From Gemmataceae bacterium (lineage in GTDB: Bacteria; Planctomycetota; Planctomycetia; Gemmatales; Gemmataceae): 64,000 nucleotides of DNA. The stretch's first letter is position 1, and every line of letters starts with the position of its first letter. Shown here in pieces: positions 43,281 through 53,424 of this stretch. Made by a program: the position numbers and the translations under genes. The stretch covers positions 36,332-100,331 of the forward strand of contig SIAJ01000011.1 in NCBI GenBank assembly GCA_009691845.1, in the 5' to 3' direction. The notes below the pieces were generated by a model. It worked only from the letters and a program-made list of their open reading frames with translations, did not search any database and had not been told where the DNA came from.

Positions 43281-43333
43281 AGATTTCACAGATGAAAAAC
43301 GAACTGCAATCCTGCTTCTCATCTGTGAAATCT
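43281..43333. repeat. 15-base perfect inverted repeat
   Basis: Arms 43281-43295 (AGATTTCACAGATGA) and 43319-43333 are perfect complements with a 23-base loop. Outside the core, related CACAGAT/ATCTGT words continue on both sides. It lies between two plus-strand genes. Confidence 0.85.
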
Positions 43334-43368
43334 GCGTAATCTGTTGATCAACACCGAAGGAACATCGC

Positions 43369-45084
43369 ATGCGAGCAACGTATCTTTCGTTTCTGGCGAT
43401 CTCGTTGTGGAGCACGTCCGTGGATGAATCGATCGCCGGCGAACGCAACCCGCCCACGGCCTTCAAGACAGGCCGTTCCGTTACGATCGCCCCGAACGGC
43501 ATGGTGGCGACGAGCCATCCGCTAGCGGCACAAATAGGGCTCGATGTGCTCAAGCGGGGCGGCAATGCCGTTGATGCGGCCATCGCCACGAGTGCCGCGA
43601 TGGGCTTGCTGGAGCCGATGTCCTGCGGCATCGGCGGCGATTTGTTCGCCATCGTGTGGGATGCGAAGACCGGAAAACTTTACGGGCTGAACGCGAATGG
43701 CCGCGTGCCGATGAAGGCATCGCGGCAATACTTCGCGGACAAAGGACTCGACGAGATTCCCACAACCGGACCTTTGAGTTGGTCCGTTCCGGGTTGCGTG
43801 GATGGCTGGGACGAACTTCGTCGCAAGTTCGGCACCAAGAGCTTCAATGACTTGCTGGCCCCGGTTATTGAGTATGCCGAAAAGGGGGTGCCGGTTCCTG
43901 AGGTGATCGCGGGCTACTGGCGTGGTGCGGAACGCACGCTGGCTCGGCATGACGAGACTGCGAAAGTGTATTTGCTGGACGGCCAAAACGCACCGAAGGT
44001 AGGCGAAGTTTTCAAGAACCCAGCCCTGGGTGCAACCTATCGCGAGATCGCCAAGAACGGCCGCGATGCATTCTACAAGGGAACACTTGCCGACAAAATG
44101 GCCGCGTTCTCGACCCGCGTTGGCGCACTTCTCACGAAAGACGATTTGGCCAAGCACACATCAACATGGATGGATCCCGTGAAGACGACCTATCGCGGGC
44201 ACGACGTTTGGGAGTTGCCGCCGCCGGGGCAGGGCATCGCCGTTCTGCAAATGCTGAATGTGCTCGAATCATACGACTTGAAGAAGATGGGCCCGTTGTC
44301 GCCGGACTATTGGCACCTGCTTGTCGAGTCGAAGAAATTGGCCTATGAGGATCGGGCGAAGTTCTATGCCGACCCGGAATTCGCCAAGATCCCTGTGAGT
44401 GAGCTGGTCAGCAAGAAGTACGCGGATGCCCGACGAAAACTGATTGATCCGCTGAAGGCATCAACGAACTTGGAAGCCGGCGACCCGAAATTGGGACAGG
44501 CCGACACGATCTACCTGTGCGTCGTCGATAAGGACCACAACTGCGTCTCGCTGATTCAGAGTAACTATTTCGGCTTCGGCTCCGGCCTCGCCGCGGCCGA
44601 CTTGGGCTTCGCGATGCAGAATCGCGGCACACTTTTTTCGCTCGACGAGAAGCATGCCAATCGCCTGGAACCTGGCAAGCGGCCTTTCCACACCATCATT
44701 CCCGCACTGGTCACGAAAGACGGCAAACCCGTGTTCACGTTCGGCGTCATGGGGGGCGACATGCAACCGCAAGGGCACGTGCAGGTGCTGGTGAACTTGC
44801 TCGATTTCGGCATGGACGTGCAACAAGCAGGCGAGGCCCCCCGAATGGAGCACGTCGGGTCCTCGACGCCGACGGGCAGGAAGGCCGACGCCAACGGCGG
44901 GACGATCAAGGCGGAGATCGGCCTGCCCGAGGACATCCTGAAAGAACTACTCCGCCGCGGGCATCAGGTGGACTGGGTCAAACGCAACGGCGGGGGATAC
45001 CAGGGAATCTGGATCGACCGGAAAACCGGCATGTTGCACGGCGGCACGGAAGCCAGGAAAGACGGGGCGGCTGTGGGGTATTGA
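43369..45084 (+). CDS. ggt: gamma-glutamyltransferase
   Basis: The 571-residue Ntn-hydrolase cleaves the gamma-glutamyl bond of glutathione and transfers it to water or amino acids outside the cytoplasm. A signal-like N-terminus (YLSFLAISLWSTSVDESIAG) is followed by GGNAVDAAIATSAAMGLLEP and SCGIGGDLFAIVWD. Autocleavage should occur before T380 (GQADTIYLCVVDKDHN), the nucleophile of the small subunit; GVMGGDMQPQGHVQVLVNLL is a further small-subunit signature. Whole length fits. An inverted repeat separates it from the previous gene. Confidence 0.93.
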   Translation: MRATYLSFLAISLWSTSVDESIAGERNPPTAFKTGRSVTIAPNGMVATSHPLAAQIGLDVLKRGGNAVDAAIATSAAMGLLEPMSCGIGGDLFAIVWDAKTGKLYGLNANGRVPMKASRQYFADKGLDEIPTTGPLSWSVPGCVDGWDELRRKFGTKSFNDLLAPVIEYAEKGVPVPEVIAGYWRGAERTLARHDETAKVYLLDGQNAPKVGEVFKNPALGATYREIAKNGRDAFYKGTLADKMAAFSTRVGALLTKDDLAKHTSTWMDPVKTTYRGHDVWELPPPGQGIAVLQMLNVLESYDLKKMGPLSPDYWHLLVESKKLAYEDRAKFYADPEFAKIPVSELVSKKYADARRKLIDPLKASTNLEAGDPKLGQADTIYLCVVDKDHNCVSLIQSNYFGFGSGLAAADLGFAMQNRGTLFSLDEKHANRLEPGKRPFHTIIPALVTKDGKPVFTFGVMGGDMQPQGHVQVLVNLLDFGMDVQQAGEAPRMEHVGSSTPTGRKADANGGTIKAEIGLPEDILKELLRRGHQVDWVKRNGGGYQGIWIDRKTGMLHGGTEARKDGAAVGY

Positions 45085-45112
45085 ACGAGCCCCTTCGCCT
45101 TTATTTTCCCCG

Positions 45113-45141
45113 TTGACACGATACCCTTTCGAGCCTATCGT
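45113..45141 (+). promoter_or_regulatory. candidate sigma-70 promoter
   Basis: Perfect TTGACA (45113-45118), 17-base spacer, TATCGT (45136-45141, four of six). A start near 45148 would give an 88-base leader before the FlgI/HEAT lipoprotein ATG. Confidence 0.55.
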
Positions 45142-45235
45142 TCGCCCCGCAACCGATTCATTGAAGGATCGTGCGCGCGGACCGGACCGCCTTCGGGGGA
45201 AGGTAGTCGGCACGCCACTCGGGGGAGAAAGTCCG

Positions 45236-47014
45236 ATGAAACGCTATCTATTACTGGCCGTGTCGTTCCTGATGACCGGCTGCTTTCTAAAAGACTTCTC
45301 CACGGTCGCACGTCCTCAGATCGACGATGCTCAACCGGCTACCGATGCGATGCAGATCGTCAGCAATGTCGCGGCCGAGTTCGACAATGCCGTGGACATG
45401 GTGATCAGCGGCTACGGGATCGTCTACGGCCTCGATGGCAATGGCGGTGCGACCCCGCCTTGCGAGGCACGAACCGCTATTTCCGAACGACTCAAGCGTG
45501 AAAAATACGAAAATCCAGCCGAAATCATCGACTCGCCCGATCACGCGGTTGTGATCGTGACCGCCATCGTGCGACCCGGCGTTCGCCGCGATGAACTCGT
45601 TGACGTCGAAGTGACGCTCCCTCAGGGTAGCAAGGTCAAAAGCTTGCGGGGTGGCCTTCTTCAACCGACCCCGCTGATGACCTTCGCTTCTCAAGGCGAG
45701 GTTCGCGATTACTTGAAGCAGAACGACTTCGGCACAGTGACCGATGGCAACCGCCTGTTGAAGGGCCACGAGGTTTCAATGGCACGCGGGCCGATCCAGT
45801 CCGCCCTCGGTGGCAAAGCCAATGAATCCGAGCTGCCATTGAAACGCGGCTTCGTCTGGAAGGGTGCCAAGATGCTCGAAAGCCGGGCGATGTACCTGGT
45901 ACTCAAAACCGATCAACAGCGTTATCGTGTGGCCGAGCAAGTGGCCAAACGCATCAATGAAACATTCCACGCCGGCGACTCGGACAGCCACAAAGTCGCA
46001 ACCGCCAAGCACAAGGACCTGGTAGCAGTCGCCGTGCCGGCCCGCTATCGACTGAATCGGCCGCACTACATGCGTGTGGTGTGGGCGGTGCCGCTGTCCC
46101 CACCGACCAATGCTGAGAGTTACGTCCTCGAGTGGGAAGAGAAGCTCAACCAGCCAGAGACGGCCTTGTCGGCCGCGATTCGCCTGGAAGCTTTGGGTGC
46201 TCCGGGAATCCCCGCCCTCAATCGTGGGTTGAAGAGCGATTATCCACTGGTGCGATTTGCCGCTGCGGAAGCACTGGCCTACCAGGGGCAAACGTCGGCC
46301 GCGGATACTCTGCACAAGTCGGCATCCGAACATCCGGCCCTTCAAGCGTACGCACTCACCGCGCTGGCCGCATTGGATGATGCCCTGAGCATGTCCAAGC
46401 TCGAAGATCTCCTCTCGGCGAAGGAACCGGAATTGCGTTATGGTGCGTTCCGGGCCCTGCGTGAAATCGACCCGAACGGCGATCTCATCAAGGGCGAGTG
46501 GGCCAAGCGGTCGTTCGTTATTCACAATGTGGCCACGCCCGGATCGTCGCTCGTGCATTTACTCAGTGAGGGCCGAGCCGAGGTGGTTCTGTTCGGGGAG
46601 TCGGTCACGCTCTTGCCGCCGTTCTCGTTGACGGCAGGCCCGAACATCACGGTCACCGCCCGGGCTGGGGACAAGGTCGCGACCATCTCGCGATTCTCCG
46701 CCAAGGAAGGGGCAACACCGTTGCACGCTCAGGCTTCGTTGAACGTGACGGAGATTTTGAAAAAGCTGGCCGAATTCGGCGGCACCTACAACGATGCGGC
46801 TGAAATGCTGAACAAGGCTCACGATCGCAAGAGCCTGAGTTGCCCACTGGTCATGGATGCCTTGCCCAAGGCCGTGCCGGTGAAGCGACTGGCGGAAGCC
46901 GCTCGACTCGACAAACAAATGGAACAGGAACACGAGTTGTTCAAGGAAACCGACGAGACATCGACCCCGGGGCTGTTCGCCCAGAAGCCCGAGGGAGATC
47001 GGCCGCGCGATTAG
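45236..47014 (+). CDS. lipoprotein with FlgI (P-ring)-like domain and HEAT repeats
   Basis: 592 residues. The signal ends in a lipobox (FLMTGC, C16). Residues 57-145 resemble the flagellar P-ring protein FlgI: SGYGIVYGLDGNGG (58-71), VVIVTAIVRPGVRRDELVDV and KSLRGGLLQPTPL, in the FlgI order. The ring-building part continues to about 290. HEAT-like helices follow near 305-430 (APGIPALNRGLKSDYPLVRF, FAAAEALAYQG, ELRYGAFRALREID), then a C-terminal beta region. Known FlgI proteins are Sec-exported, not lipoproteins, and lack HEAT repeats. A GGGGGAG site precedes ATG 45236. No flagellar genes are nearby. Function unknown; envelope ring or scaffold inferred. Confidence 0.8.
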   Translation: MKRYLLLAVSFLMTGCFLKDFSTVARPQIDDAQPATDAMQIVSNVAAEFDNAVDMVISGYGIVYGLDGNGGATPPCEARTAISERLKREKYENPAEIIDSPDHAVVIVTAIVRPGVRRDELVDVEVTLPQGSKVKSLRGGLLQPTPLMTFASQGEVRDYLKQNDFGTVTDGNRLLKGHEVSMARGPIQSALGGKANESELPLKRGFVWKGAKMLESRAMYLVLKTDQQRYRVAEQVAKRINETFHAGDSDSHKVATAKHKDLVAVAVPARYRLNRPHYMRVVWAVPLSPPTNAESYVLEWEEKLNQPETALSAAIRLEALGAPGIPALNRGLKSDYPLVRFAAAEALAYQGQTSAADTLHKSASEHPALQAYALTALAALDDALSMSKLEDLLSAKEPELRYGAFRALREIDPNGDLIKGEWAKRSFVIHNVATPGSSLVHLLSEGRAEVVLFGESVTLLPPFSLTAGPNITVTARAGDKVATISRFSAKEGATPLHAQASLNVTEILKKLAEFGGTYNDAAEMLNKAHDRKSLSCPLVMDALPKAVPVKRLAEAARLDKQMEQEHELFKETDETSTPGLFAQKPEGDRPRD

Positions 47015-47070
47015 TGGGACAGGCCTCCCGGCCTGTCTGTCTTTCTGACAGGCCGGGAGGCCTGGCCCAC
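47014..47070. repeat. 24-base inverted repeat adjoining a stop codon
   Basis: Arms 47014-47037 and 47047-47070 (GACAGGCCTCCCGGCCTG type) pair at 23 of 24 with a nine-base loop. The left arm begins on the last base of the lipoprotein stop TAG (47012-47014); the smc ATG is 17 bases after the right arm. Confidence 0.9.
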
Positions 47071-47086
47071 ATCAAGAGAGTCTCGA

Positions 47087-50000
47087 ATGCTCAAGCGGCT
47101 CGAATTGATCGGATTCAAAAGCTTCGCCGACCGGACCTGGTTCAGCTTCGCTCCCGGCATGACGGCCGTCGTTGGTCCTAACGGTTCGGGCAAGAGCAAC
47201 GTCGTCGATGCCGTGAAGTGGATCCTAGGCGAACAGAGCGCCAAAAGCTTGCGCGGCGGCGAGATGGCCGACGTCATCTTTAATGGCTCCGCCTCCCGTA
47301 AAGCACTCGGGATCGCGGAAGTCACCCTCACGCTGGAAAATTCGAACAAATCACTGAACACGGATGCGGCCGAGATTGCCGTTACCCGCCGCGTTCACCG
47401 CGATGGGACCGGCGAGTATCTCATCAACGGCCAGCCTTCGCGGCTGAAGGACATCCGCGAAATATTTCTGGGCAGCGGTGCCGGCTCCACTTCCTACTGC
47501 ATTATCGAGCAAGGTCGAGTTGATGCGGTTCTGCAAGCGAGCCCACAGGATCGCCGGGCGATTCTGGAAGAGGCCGCGGGCATTAGCCGGTTCAAAGCCA
47601 AGAAGCTTGAAGCTTTGCGCAAGCTCGAGCACACGAATGAAAATTTGGTTCGCTTGCGTGACATTCACGGTGAAGTCGAGGCTCGATTGCGCCGTGTTCG
47701 ACTCGATGCGGAGAAAGCCCGAAAATTTCAGGAACACTCGGGACGGCTGAAGGAACTTCGCGTCGGCATCGCGATTCGCGAGTATCACCAACTCACCGAA
47801 ACACTCAGCACGGAAGAACAGCGACTTCTCGCTTTGCGGCACGAAATGTCGGCCTCGCAGGTGCAACTTGTGGTGTGGGAATCCGAAGCCAAGGCACTTG
47901 AGGTCGCAATCTCGAAAAGCGATGAAGAGCTTTCACGCAACAACGAGAGCCTGGCGATTGTTCGGCGTCAGATCGCCCTCTTTCACGAACGCCGGCAGAA
48001 TGAGGATGCGAAATCGTCTGAGGTTGAAGGGGAGCTGTCCACGGCCCGCCAACGCTCGATTGAGTTAGCCTTTCTCGTGAATGAACTCGAAGCTGCTTCG
48101 CTGCATGGCCGCGGCGAATTGGCTCAGGCAGAAGGGGAGGCCGAAGTCAGGCGATCCCGCGTGACCGAGTTGGATGCAGCAGCCACGGACTTGGAGACAG
48201 AACTCAAGGCACTGCGGAACCTCGTGCGCGATGGACGCGATCGCCAATTTCACCTCGTCGGTCGCTCGGCAGCCTTGAATAGCGATGCGACTGCGTCGCG
48301 AACGCAAATCGACAAGTTGCTGCGAGAGCGCGACCGAAAACGCCGTGAAACCGAGAACAAATCTGCCGAACTGGATGCAGTCGGCCGCGTGCTCGACACG
48401 CTGGGACACAAGGGGACGGGGCTGCAAAAGCGTCTCGCTCTCGCTCGACGAGCCCTGGCGGACCGCAATGGCGAACGAGAATCGCTGCGTTCCCAGGCGG
48501 ATCGGCTCGTTGAATTGCTGGAAAACTTGCGGGTTCGCCGAAGCGGGCTGACCGGACGCATTGAGGTTCTCGAAAACCTGGAACGAACTCAGGAAGGTCT
48601 CGGCACCGGTGTCCGCGAAGTTCTTGCGGATTTGCGTGAAAGCACATCGCGACTGTCGCAGGTTGTCCTCGGGCTCGTGGCCGACTCGTTGCGGGTTCCG
48701 CGTGAGGTTGCCCCTCTCGTCGATATTGCACTCGGGGACGTCGCGAGCCATTTTGTCGTGGCCGACATGGGGCTACTGAATGAAGCCCTCGCCGAGCGAT
48801 CCAACTCGCTTGCTGGCCGAGCAAGCTTTCTGCCGCTGGCAAGTGTGGAGCCAGCGAGTGCGGGCGACGAACGACGAACGCTGGATCGCTGGGTTAGCAG
48901 CGAACGGGACGAGCTAAAGAGTCTTCCCAGACAACTGCTCGGGCGAACGCTGGTCGTTGAGAATCTTCAGGAAGCTAGGGCACTCCGTACGGACCTCGAC
49001 GGCTACCGGTTCGTTAGCCGGGCCGGGGAGATGCTGGCGGCAGACGGCACGCTGACCGTTGGCCGTTATCACGCCGAGGGGGGCATCGTTTCACGCAAGA
49101 GCGAGTTGCGTGAACTGCACGTCCAGGCGGCAGCACTCGATGTCGAGGTCGGCTCCACCGAACAAAAGCTTTCCGCAATTCGCGATCAGGCGGAATCGCT
49201 GGCCGGGCCTATTCTAGGCCTGGAGGAAGAAATCCTGGCCTTGACGTCCAACGCGGCCGATTTGCAGGCAGAAGTCTTGAAACAGACTCAGCGACGCGAA
49301 CGGCTGACCGACGATATTGCCATGATTCGTCAAGAATGGGAGATGATCGAGGAGGAACTCCAACGGCTCGAAGAACTCTGGCGTGAAACACGTGGTAAGG
49401 CGGAAGAGGCCGAGCGACAGGCAGAGGAACTCAAGACGCAAATCGAAACGGCGGACCATGCCATTCGCGGATACGAGCACGAACGGGCCACCCGACAACA
49501 GGAACAAACCGCGGCCCGGGTTGCCCTGGCTGAAACGATTCAGCGACTCACTGGCTTGCGCGATGCACAACAACGACTCGAAGCCGATTTGGCTCGCGGC
49601 CGGTCCGAGGTTGAACGAGTGGAGCATCACGAAGGCGTGTTAATCGCACGACGTGATGAAAGCGATCTCGCTTCTCTGCGTGCCACGGCCGGGATGGCCG
49701 AGGCGTTTCACTCGCTAGAAACCCTGGAATCCGGAGTTCTGTTTTCCATCTCTCAAAGAGATAGCGATCGCGCACGGCGGGCGGAACTGCTTACTGCACT
49801 GGAATCTTCGCGATCGGAATCTCAGTGTCTTGGCGAACAGTTGCATGCTCGCGAACTAGCCTCCCACGATTTTGGGGCGTCCCGAGATCGCGTGGCAGAC
49901 CGGCTACGCGAAGACTACCAGTTCGACTTGTCCGCCGAGTATTCTAAGTCGCCGTTTGCGAAGGGTGAATCCCCGTCCGGCGACTGGGATGCCACGGCCG

Positions 50001-50671
50001 CGGCCAAGGAAGTCGAAGAACTGCGTAAGAAGATACGCCACCTGGGAAATGTTAGCCTCGAATCGCTCGTCGAGTTGAGCGAAGTCGAGAAGCGTGCGAA
50101 CGACCTGCAATCGCAACTCAACGATCTGACGGAGGCCGAAAATTCGCTTCGAGCCGTGATTAACAAAATCAACGAGGACAGCAAGATCCTGTTCGTCCAG
50201 ACCTACGATCTCGTGCGTACCCATTTTCAAGAACTGTTCCGCAAGCTCTTTGGCGGCGGCATGGCCGACGTGGTACTGGACAATCCGGACGACGTTCTGG
50301 AGTCCGGCCTTGATATCGTCGCCCGTCCTCCGGGCAAGGAACTGCGTGGCCTATCTCTCATGAGTGGCGGCGAAAAAACTCTGACGGCCGTGGCTCTCTT
50401 GTTGGCAATTTTTCGCAGTAAACCAAGCCCGTTTTGCCTGCTCGACGAAGTGGATGCCGCACTCGACGAAGCCAACACGGAACGGCTGGCACGTACGATC
50501 CGCGATTTTTCGGGCGAATCGCAGTTCATCGTCATCACGCACAAAAAGCGGACCATGGCTTATGCCGACGTGCTGTACGGCATCACCATGCAAGAAAGTG
50601 GCATCTCCAAACAGATTGCGGTCCGCTTCGAGGATTGGCCAGAAGAGCAGACGACCAGCCGGGCCGCTTGA
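47087..50671 (+). CDS. smc: chromosome segregation ATPase SMC
   Basis: A 1194-residue SMC protein, normal length. The N-terminal head has LIGFKSFADRT and Walker A GPNGSGKS (30-37). A first coiled coil runs from about 170 to 500. The hinge at about 510-680 holds VADSLRVPREVAPLVDIALG. A second coiled coil runs to about 1010. The C-terminal head has the signature LMSGGEKTLTAVALL and Walker B FCLLDEVDAALDEAN. SMC with ScpA/ScpB compacts and segregates the chromosome; those partners are not in the window. The start follows the inverted repeat closely, with no strong ribosome-binding site. Confidence 0.96.
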   Translation: MLKRLELIGFKSFADRTWFSFAPGMTAVVGPNGSGKSNVVDAVKWILGEQSAKSLRGGEMADVIFNGSASRKALGIAEVTLTLENSNKSLNTDAAEIAVTRRVHRDGTGEYLINGQPSRLKDIREIFLGSGAGSTSYCIIEQGRVDAVLQASPQDRRAILEEAAGISRFKAKKLEALRKLEHTNENLVRLRDIHGEVEARLRRVRLDAEKARKFQEHSGRLKELRVGIAIREYHQLTETLSTEEQRLLALRHEMSASQVQLVVWESEAKALEVAISKSDEELSRNNESLAIVRRQIALFHERRQNEDAKSSEVEGELSTARQRSIELAFLVNELEAASLHGRGELAQAEGEAEVRRSRVTELDAAATDLETELKALRNLVRDGRDRQFHLVGRSAALNSDATASRTQIDKLLRERDRKRRETENKSAELDAVGRVLDTLGHKGTGLQKRLALARRALADRNGERESLRSQADRLVELLENLRVRRSGLTGRIEVLENLERTQEGLGTGVREVLADLRESTSRLSQVVLGLVADSLRVPREVAPLVDIALGDVASHFVVADMGLLNEALAERSNSLAGRASFLPLASVEPASAGDERRTLDRWVSSERDELKSLPRQLLGRTLVVENLQEARALRTDLDGYRFVSRAGEMLAADGTLTVGRYHAEGGIVSRKSELRELHVQAAALDVEVGSTEQKLSAIRDQAESLAGPILGLEEEILALTSNAADLQAEVLKQTQRRERLTDDIAMIRQEWEMIEEELQRLEELWRETRGKAEEAERQAEELKTQIETADHAIRGYEHERATRQQEQTAARVALAETIQRLTGLRDAQQRLEADLARGRSEVERVEHHEGVLIARRDESDLASLRATAGMAEAFHSLETLESGVLFSISQRDSDRARRAELLTALESSRSESQCLGEQLHARELASHDFGASRDRVADRLREDYQFDLSAEYSKSPFAKGESPSGDWDATAAAKEVEELRKKIRHLGNVSLESLVELSEVEKRANDLQSQLNDLTEAENSLRAVINKINEDSKILFVQTYDLVRTHFQELFRKLFGGGMADVVLDNPDDVLESGLDIVARPPGKELRGLSLMSGGEKTLTAVALLLAIFRSKPSPFCLLDEVDAALDEANTERLARTIRDFSGESQFIVITHKKRTMAYADVLYGITMQESGISKQIAVRFEDWPEEQTTSRAA

Positions 50672-50726
50672 GACTGTCTTGCTGCGACAATGAGCCACTC
50701 GGATGAAATCATGTGCTTCCAAGACG

Positions 50727-50831
50727 ATTCACCACGAAGACACAAAGGGCACAAAGAATACTGAAGAGCGCGTTGGCTTAGCACTCACTCGTTTATCTCT
50801 TCTTTGTGTTCTTCGTGTCTTTGTGGTGAAT
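50727..50831. repeat. 32-base inverted repeat with ~10-base internal words
   Basis: Arms 50727-50758 and 50800-50831 pair at 28 of 32. The left arm is a run of related purine-rich words (CACGAAGA, CACAAAGGG, CACAAAGAA). It lies between the convergent smc and small membrane protein genes. Confidence 0.85.
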
Positions 50832-50845
50832 GCTCTTTCCCGCAA

Positions 50846-51370
50846 TTAGGCGTCGATCTCCGCTGCCCCGACCTGAATATTGTTTTGCCTGGCCCATTCA
50901 CGCAATCGACTCGCGTCGGAGCTGCTGAGCAGCAGCGAGATCGTTCGAACGCCCTGAATTCGCCGCAGAATAATTAGAGCATCGCGAGCAGGTGCCGGGT
51001 GGTCCCATTCGCGGTAGTCCTCGTCAGAATTGGAAACGAACTGAATACTTTTGACATCGTCGATCTCCCAGCGTGATTTTTTCGGAGGAGTTTCCAGCGC
51101 GTCTCCCAGGAGCAGCTTATCCACCTGCCTGTTGGTGAGGAGAAAGCAGGCGATCGAAAGAGCCGCTCCGACTCCGAGCAACGCCGAAAACATTAACAGC
51201 ACGCCGAAGACCAGTGGAGCCCTGTGCCTGAGCAAAATCACTGCCGCCACACAACATACAAGCGAGCCCAGAAGACAAATTCGCATCACCATCGTCGGCC
51301 AACGGCGAAACTTCAGATTGCGGATCACAAAGGGAACCGTGTAATTCCCGACATCTCGGCGATAACTCAC
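50846..51370 (-). CDS. two-span membrane protein of unknown function
   Basis: 174 residues. Two hydrophobic helices near 29-47 (RICLLGSLVCCVAAVILL) and 52-76 (VFGVLLMFSALLGVGAALSI) are followed by a soluble domain (about 85-174) with a beta-rich EIDDVKSIQFVSN and ISLLLSSSDASRLREWA, resembling a PH-like or 'DUF' cytoplasmic domain. It starts with GTG overlapping the stop of the topoisomerase gene (GTGA), so it is translationally coupled to it. No family recognised. Confidence 0.65.
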   Translation of the reverse strand: MSYRRDVGNYTVPFVIRNLKFRRWPTMVMRICLLGSLVCCVAAVILLRHRAPLVFGVLLMFSALLGVGAALSIACFLLTNRQVDKLLLGDALETPPKKSRWEIDDVKSIQFVSNSDEDYREWDHPAPARDALIILRRIQGVRTISLLLSSSDASRLREWARQNNIQVGAAEIDA

Positions 51371-53298
51371 ACGTCGATCTCCTCGGCCGCTACCTTGTCG
51401 GCGTTGGCCATGATTTCTCGATAGCGATGCGAGGCATCCTTGCCCATCAGATGATCGAAGGTCTCGTCTGCCTTCAGCGGGTTATCGATTTCAACCTTCA
51501 GCAGGATTCGGGTTCGCCGATCGAGCGTGGTTTCCTTCAACACGCTGGCGTCCATCTCGCCGAGGCCCTTGAATCGCGTGATCTCGTATTTCGAGTTCAC
51601 CCGCAGCTTGGCGAGGATTTCTTCCTTGTGATTGTCGTCGCGGGCCCAGTGCGTTTCCTTGCCCACATCGATGCGATAGAGCGGCGGCTGGGCGATGTAA
51701 ATGTGCCCCTTGCGAATCAGGTCGGTCATGTGCCGAAAGAAAAAATCGAGCAAGAGCGTGGAAATGTGATGCCCGTCCGCGTCAGCATCCATCAGCAGGA
51801 TGATCTTGTTGTAACGAAGCCCCTCGATATTTAGCTTGTCGCCGGCCCCGGTGCCGATTGCGGTCACGAGATCGCTGAGTTCCTTGTTGTCGAGCGCTTT
51901 CGCGGTGGAAAGCCCTTCGCTGTTCAGAATTTTGCCACGCAGCGGCAGCACCGCCTGCGTTCGATTGTCGCGCCCTTGCTTGGCCGAGCCGCCGGCGGAA
52001 TCGCCCTCGACGATAAACAACTCCGTCTCATCGGCATCGGTCGCTTTGCAGTCGGCAAGTTTACCGGGCAGGTTCAGTCGCCGCGACCCCGCCTGCTTTC
52101 GCTTCACCTCCGTGGCCGCCTCACGCGATGCCTGTCGAGCTCGGGCCGAGAGGATCACACGCCCAACAATATTGCTAGCGGCCGTGGCATTGCCATTCAG
52201 CCAGGTCTCCAGGGCAGGACGAACGAAGCTCTCGACGACCGCGTTCATCTCCGGATTGTTCAGCTTTTCCTTGGTCTGTCCCTGGAATTGCGGCTCGCGA
52301 ACAAAGACCGAGAGCACACCGACGATCCCTTCGCGAATATCGTCGGCCGTGATCGACAGTCCTTTCACGTTGACCTTGTGGACCTCCATGTAGTTGCGGA
52401 TGGCCTTGACGACGCCACCCTTCAAGCCGTTCTCGTGTGTGCCGCCTGCCGCCGTGCGGATGCCGTTCACATAGGAACGGATCACTTCGTCAGTGGATTC
52501 GGTCCATTGCAGAGCGATTTCCATCTTCGAGCCGTCATCACGCGCGAGGGCGAACGGGGCTTCCGTCACCGTTGGCTTCTGCCCCTCCGTGATGAGCCGG
52601 GTGAGGAACTCGGGTATGCCGCCGGGATGTGTCAGGTCGTGCGTCTCACCGGTCTTTTCGTCTTTGAAGACGATCTTGAGGCCCGAGTGGATGTACGACA
52701 TAGCTTCGAGATGCACCTTGATTTCGTCCGCGTTGAAGTGAGTCGTCTTGAAGATTGATTCATCGGGTTCGAAGTAGATGCTCGTCCCGTGCCCACGGAA
52801 GGGGCCGAGTTTTTCGATCTTGGATAGCGGGATACCTTTGGAGTAACTTTGTTGGTACTCGTATCCGTCCCGGCGAACGTTGGCAATCAATTTGCGCGAA
52901 AGAGCATTGACAACCGATGCGCCGACGCCGTGCAAACCACCCGAATAGAAGTAGCCATCGGCCTGGCCAAATTTTCCGCCCGCGTGCAGCACGGTGAGCA
53001 CCAATTCCAGGCCGGACTTCTTGTGCTTTGGGTGAATATCGACCGGAATCCCTCGGCCATTGTCCAAGACGGTGATGGCGTCGCCGGATTTGTGCAAGGT
53101 CACGGTGATGGAGTCGGCATGGCTATTCAGGTATTCGTCGACCGAGTTATCGACGATTTCCCAAATCAGGTGATGCAGTCCCTTCGAGTCGGTGCTGCCG
53201 ATGTACATGCTCGGCCGTTTGCGCACGGGTTCCAGGCCTTCGAGCACCTGGATCGAAGACTCGGCGGTATACTTGCTGCTAGCGGTTCCGGTGGACAT
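51367..53298 (-). CDS. type IIA DNA topoisomerase, B subunit (GyrB/ParE)
   Basis: The 643-residue ATPase subunit provides ATP-driven strand passage with a GyrA/ParC partner. The GHKL ATPase has the catalytic Glu E47 (WEIVDNSVDE), DNGRGIP and GGLHGVGASVVNALS. A transducer domain follows, then TOPRIM with EGDSAGGSA (431-439) and DADADGHHI (504-512), and a C-terminal FKGLGEMD. The short length, without the GyrB insert, suits ParE or short GyrB; sequence alone does not settle which. AGGAGGA lies upstream of the ATG. The partner gene is not in the window. Confidence 0.92.
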   Translation of the reverse strand: MSTGTASSKYTAESSIQVLEGLEPVRKRPSMYIGSTDSKGLHHLIWEIVDNSVDEYLNSHADSITVTLHKSGDAITVLDNGRGIPVDIHPKHKKSGLELVLTVLHAGGKFGQADGYFYSGGLHGVGASVVNALSRKLIANVRRDGYEYQQSYSKGIPLSKIEKLGPFRGHGTSIYFEPDESIFKTTHFNADEIKVHLEAMSYIHSGLKIVFKDEKTGETHDLTHPGGIPEFLTRLITEGQKPTVTEAPFALARDDGSKMEIALQWTESTDEVIRSYVNGIRTAAGGTHENGLKGGVVKAIRNYMEVHKVNVKGLSITADDIREGIVGVLSVFVREPQFQGQTKEKLNNPEMNAVVESFVRPALETWLNGNATAASNIVGRVILSARARQASREAATEVKRKQAGSRRLNLPGKLADCKATDADETELFIVEGDSAGGSAKQGRDNRTQAVLPLRGKILNSEGLSTAKALDNKELSDLVTAIGTGAGDKLNIEGLRYNKIILLMDADADGHHISTLLLDFFFRHMTDLIRKGHIYIAQPPLYRIDVGKETHWARDDNHKEEILAKLRVNSKYEITRFKGLGEMDASVLKETTLDRRTRILLKVEIDNPLKADETFDHLMGKDASHRYREIMANADKVAAEEIDV

Positions 53299-53424
53299 CT
53301 TTGTTCAATCCTCCTGAATGAAAGCGATGACGCAGAACTATTGCGATGGGCTCGCCATTCGAGATGTCGCCAAAAAATCTGACTCAGCCGTCTCGCGTTC
53401 CGCCCCCAGGACTCCGCGTCGAGG

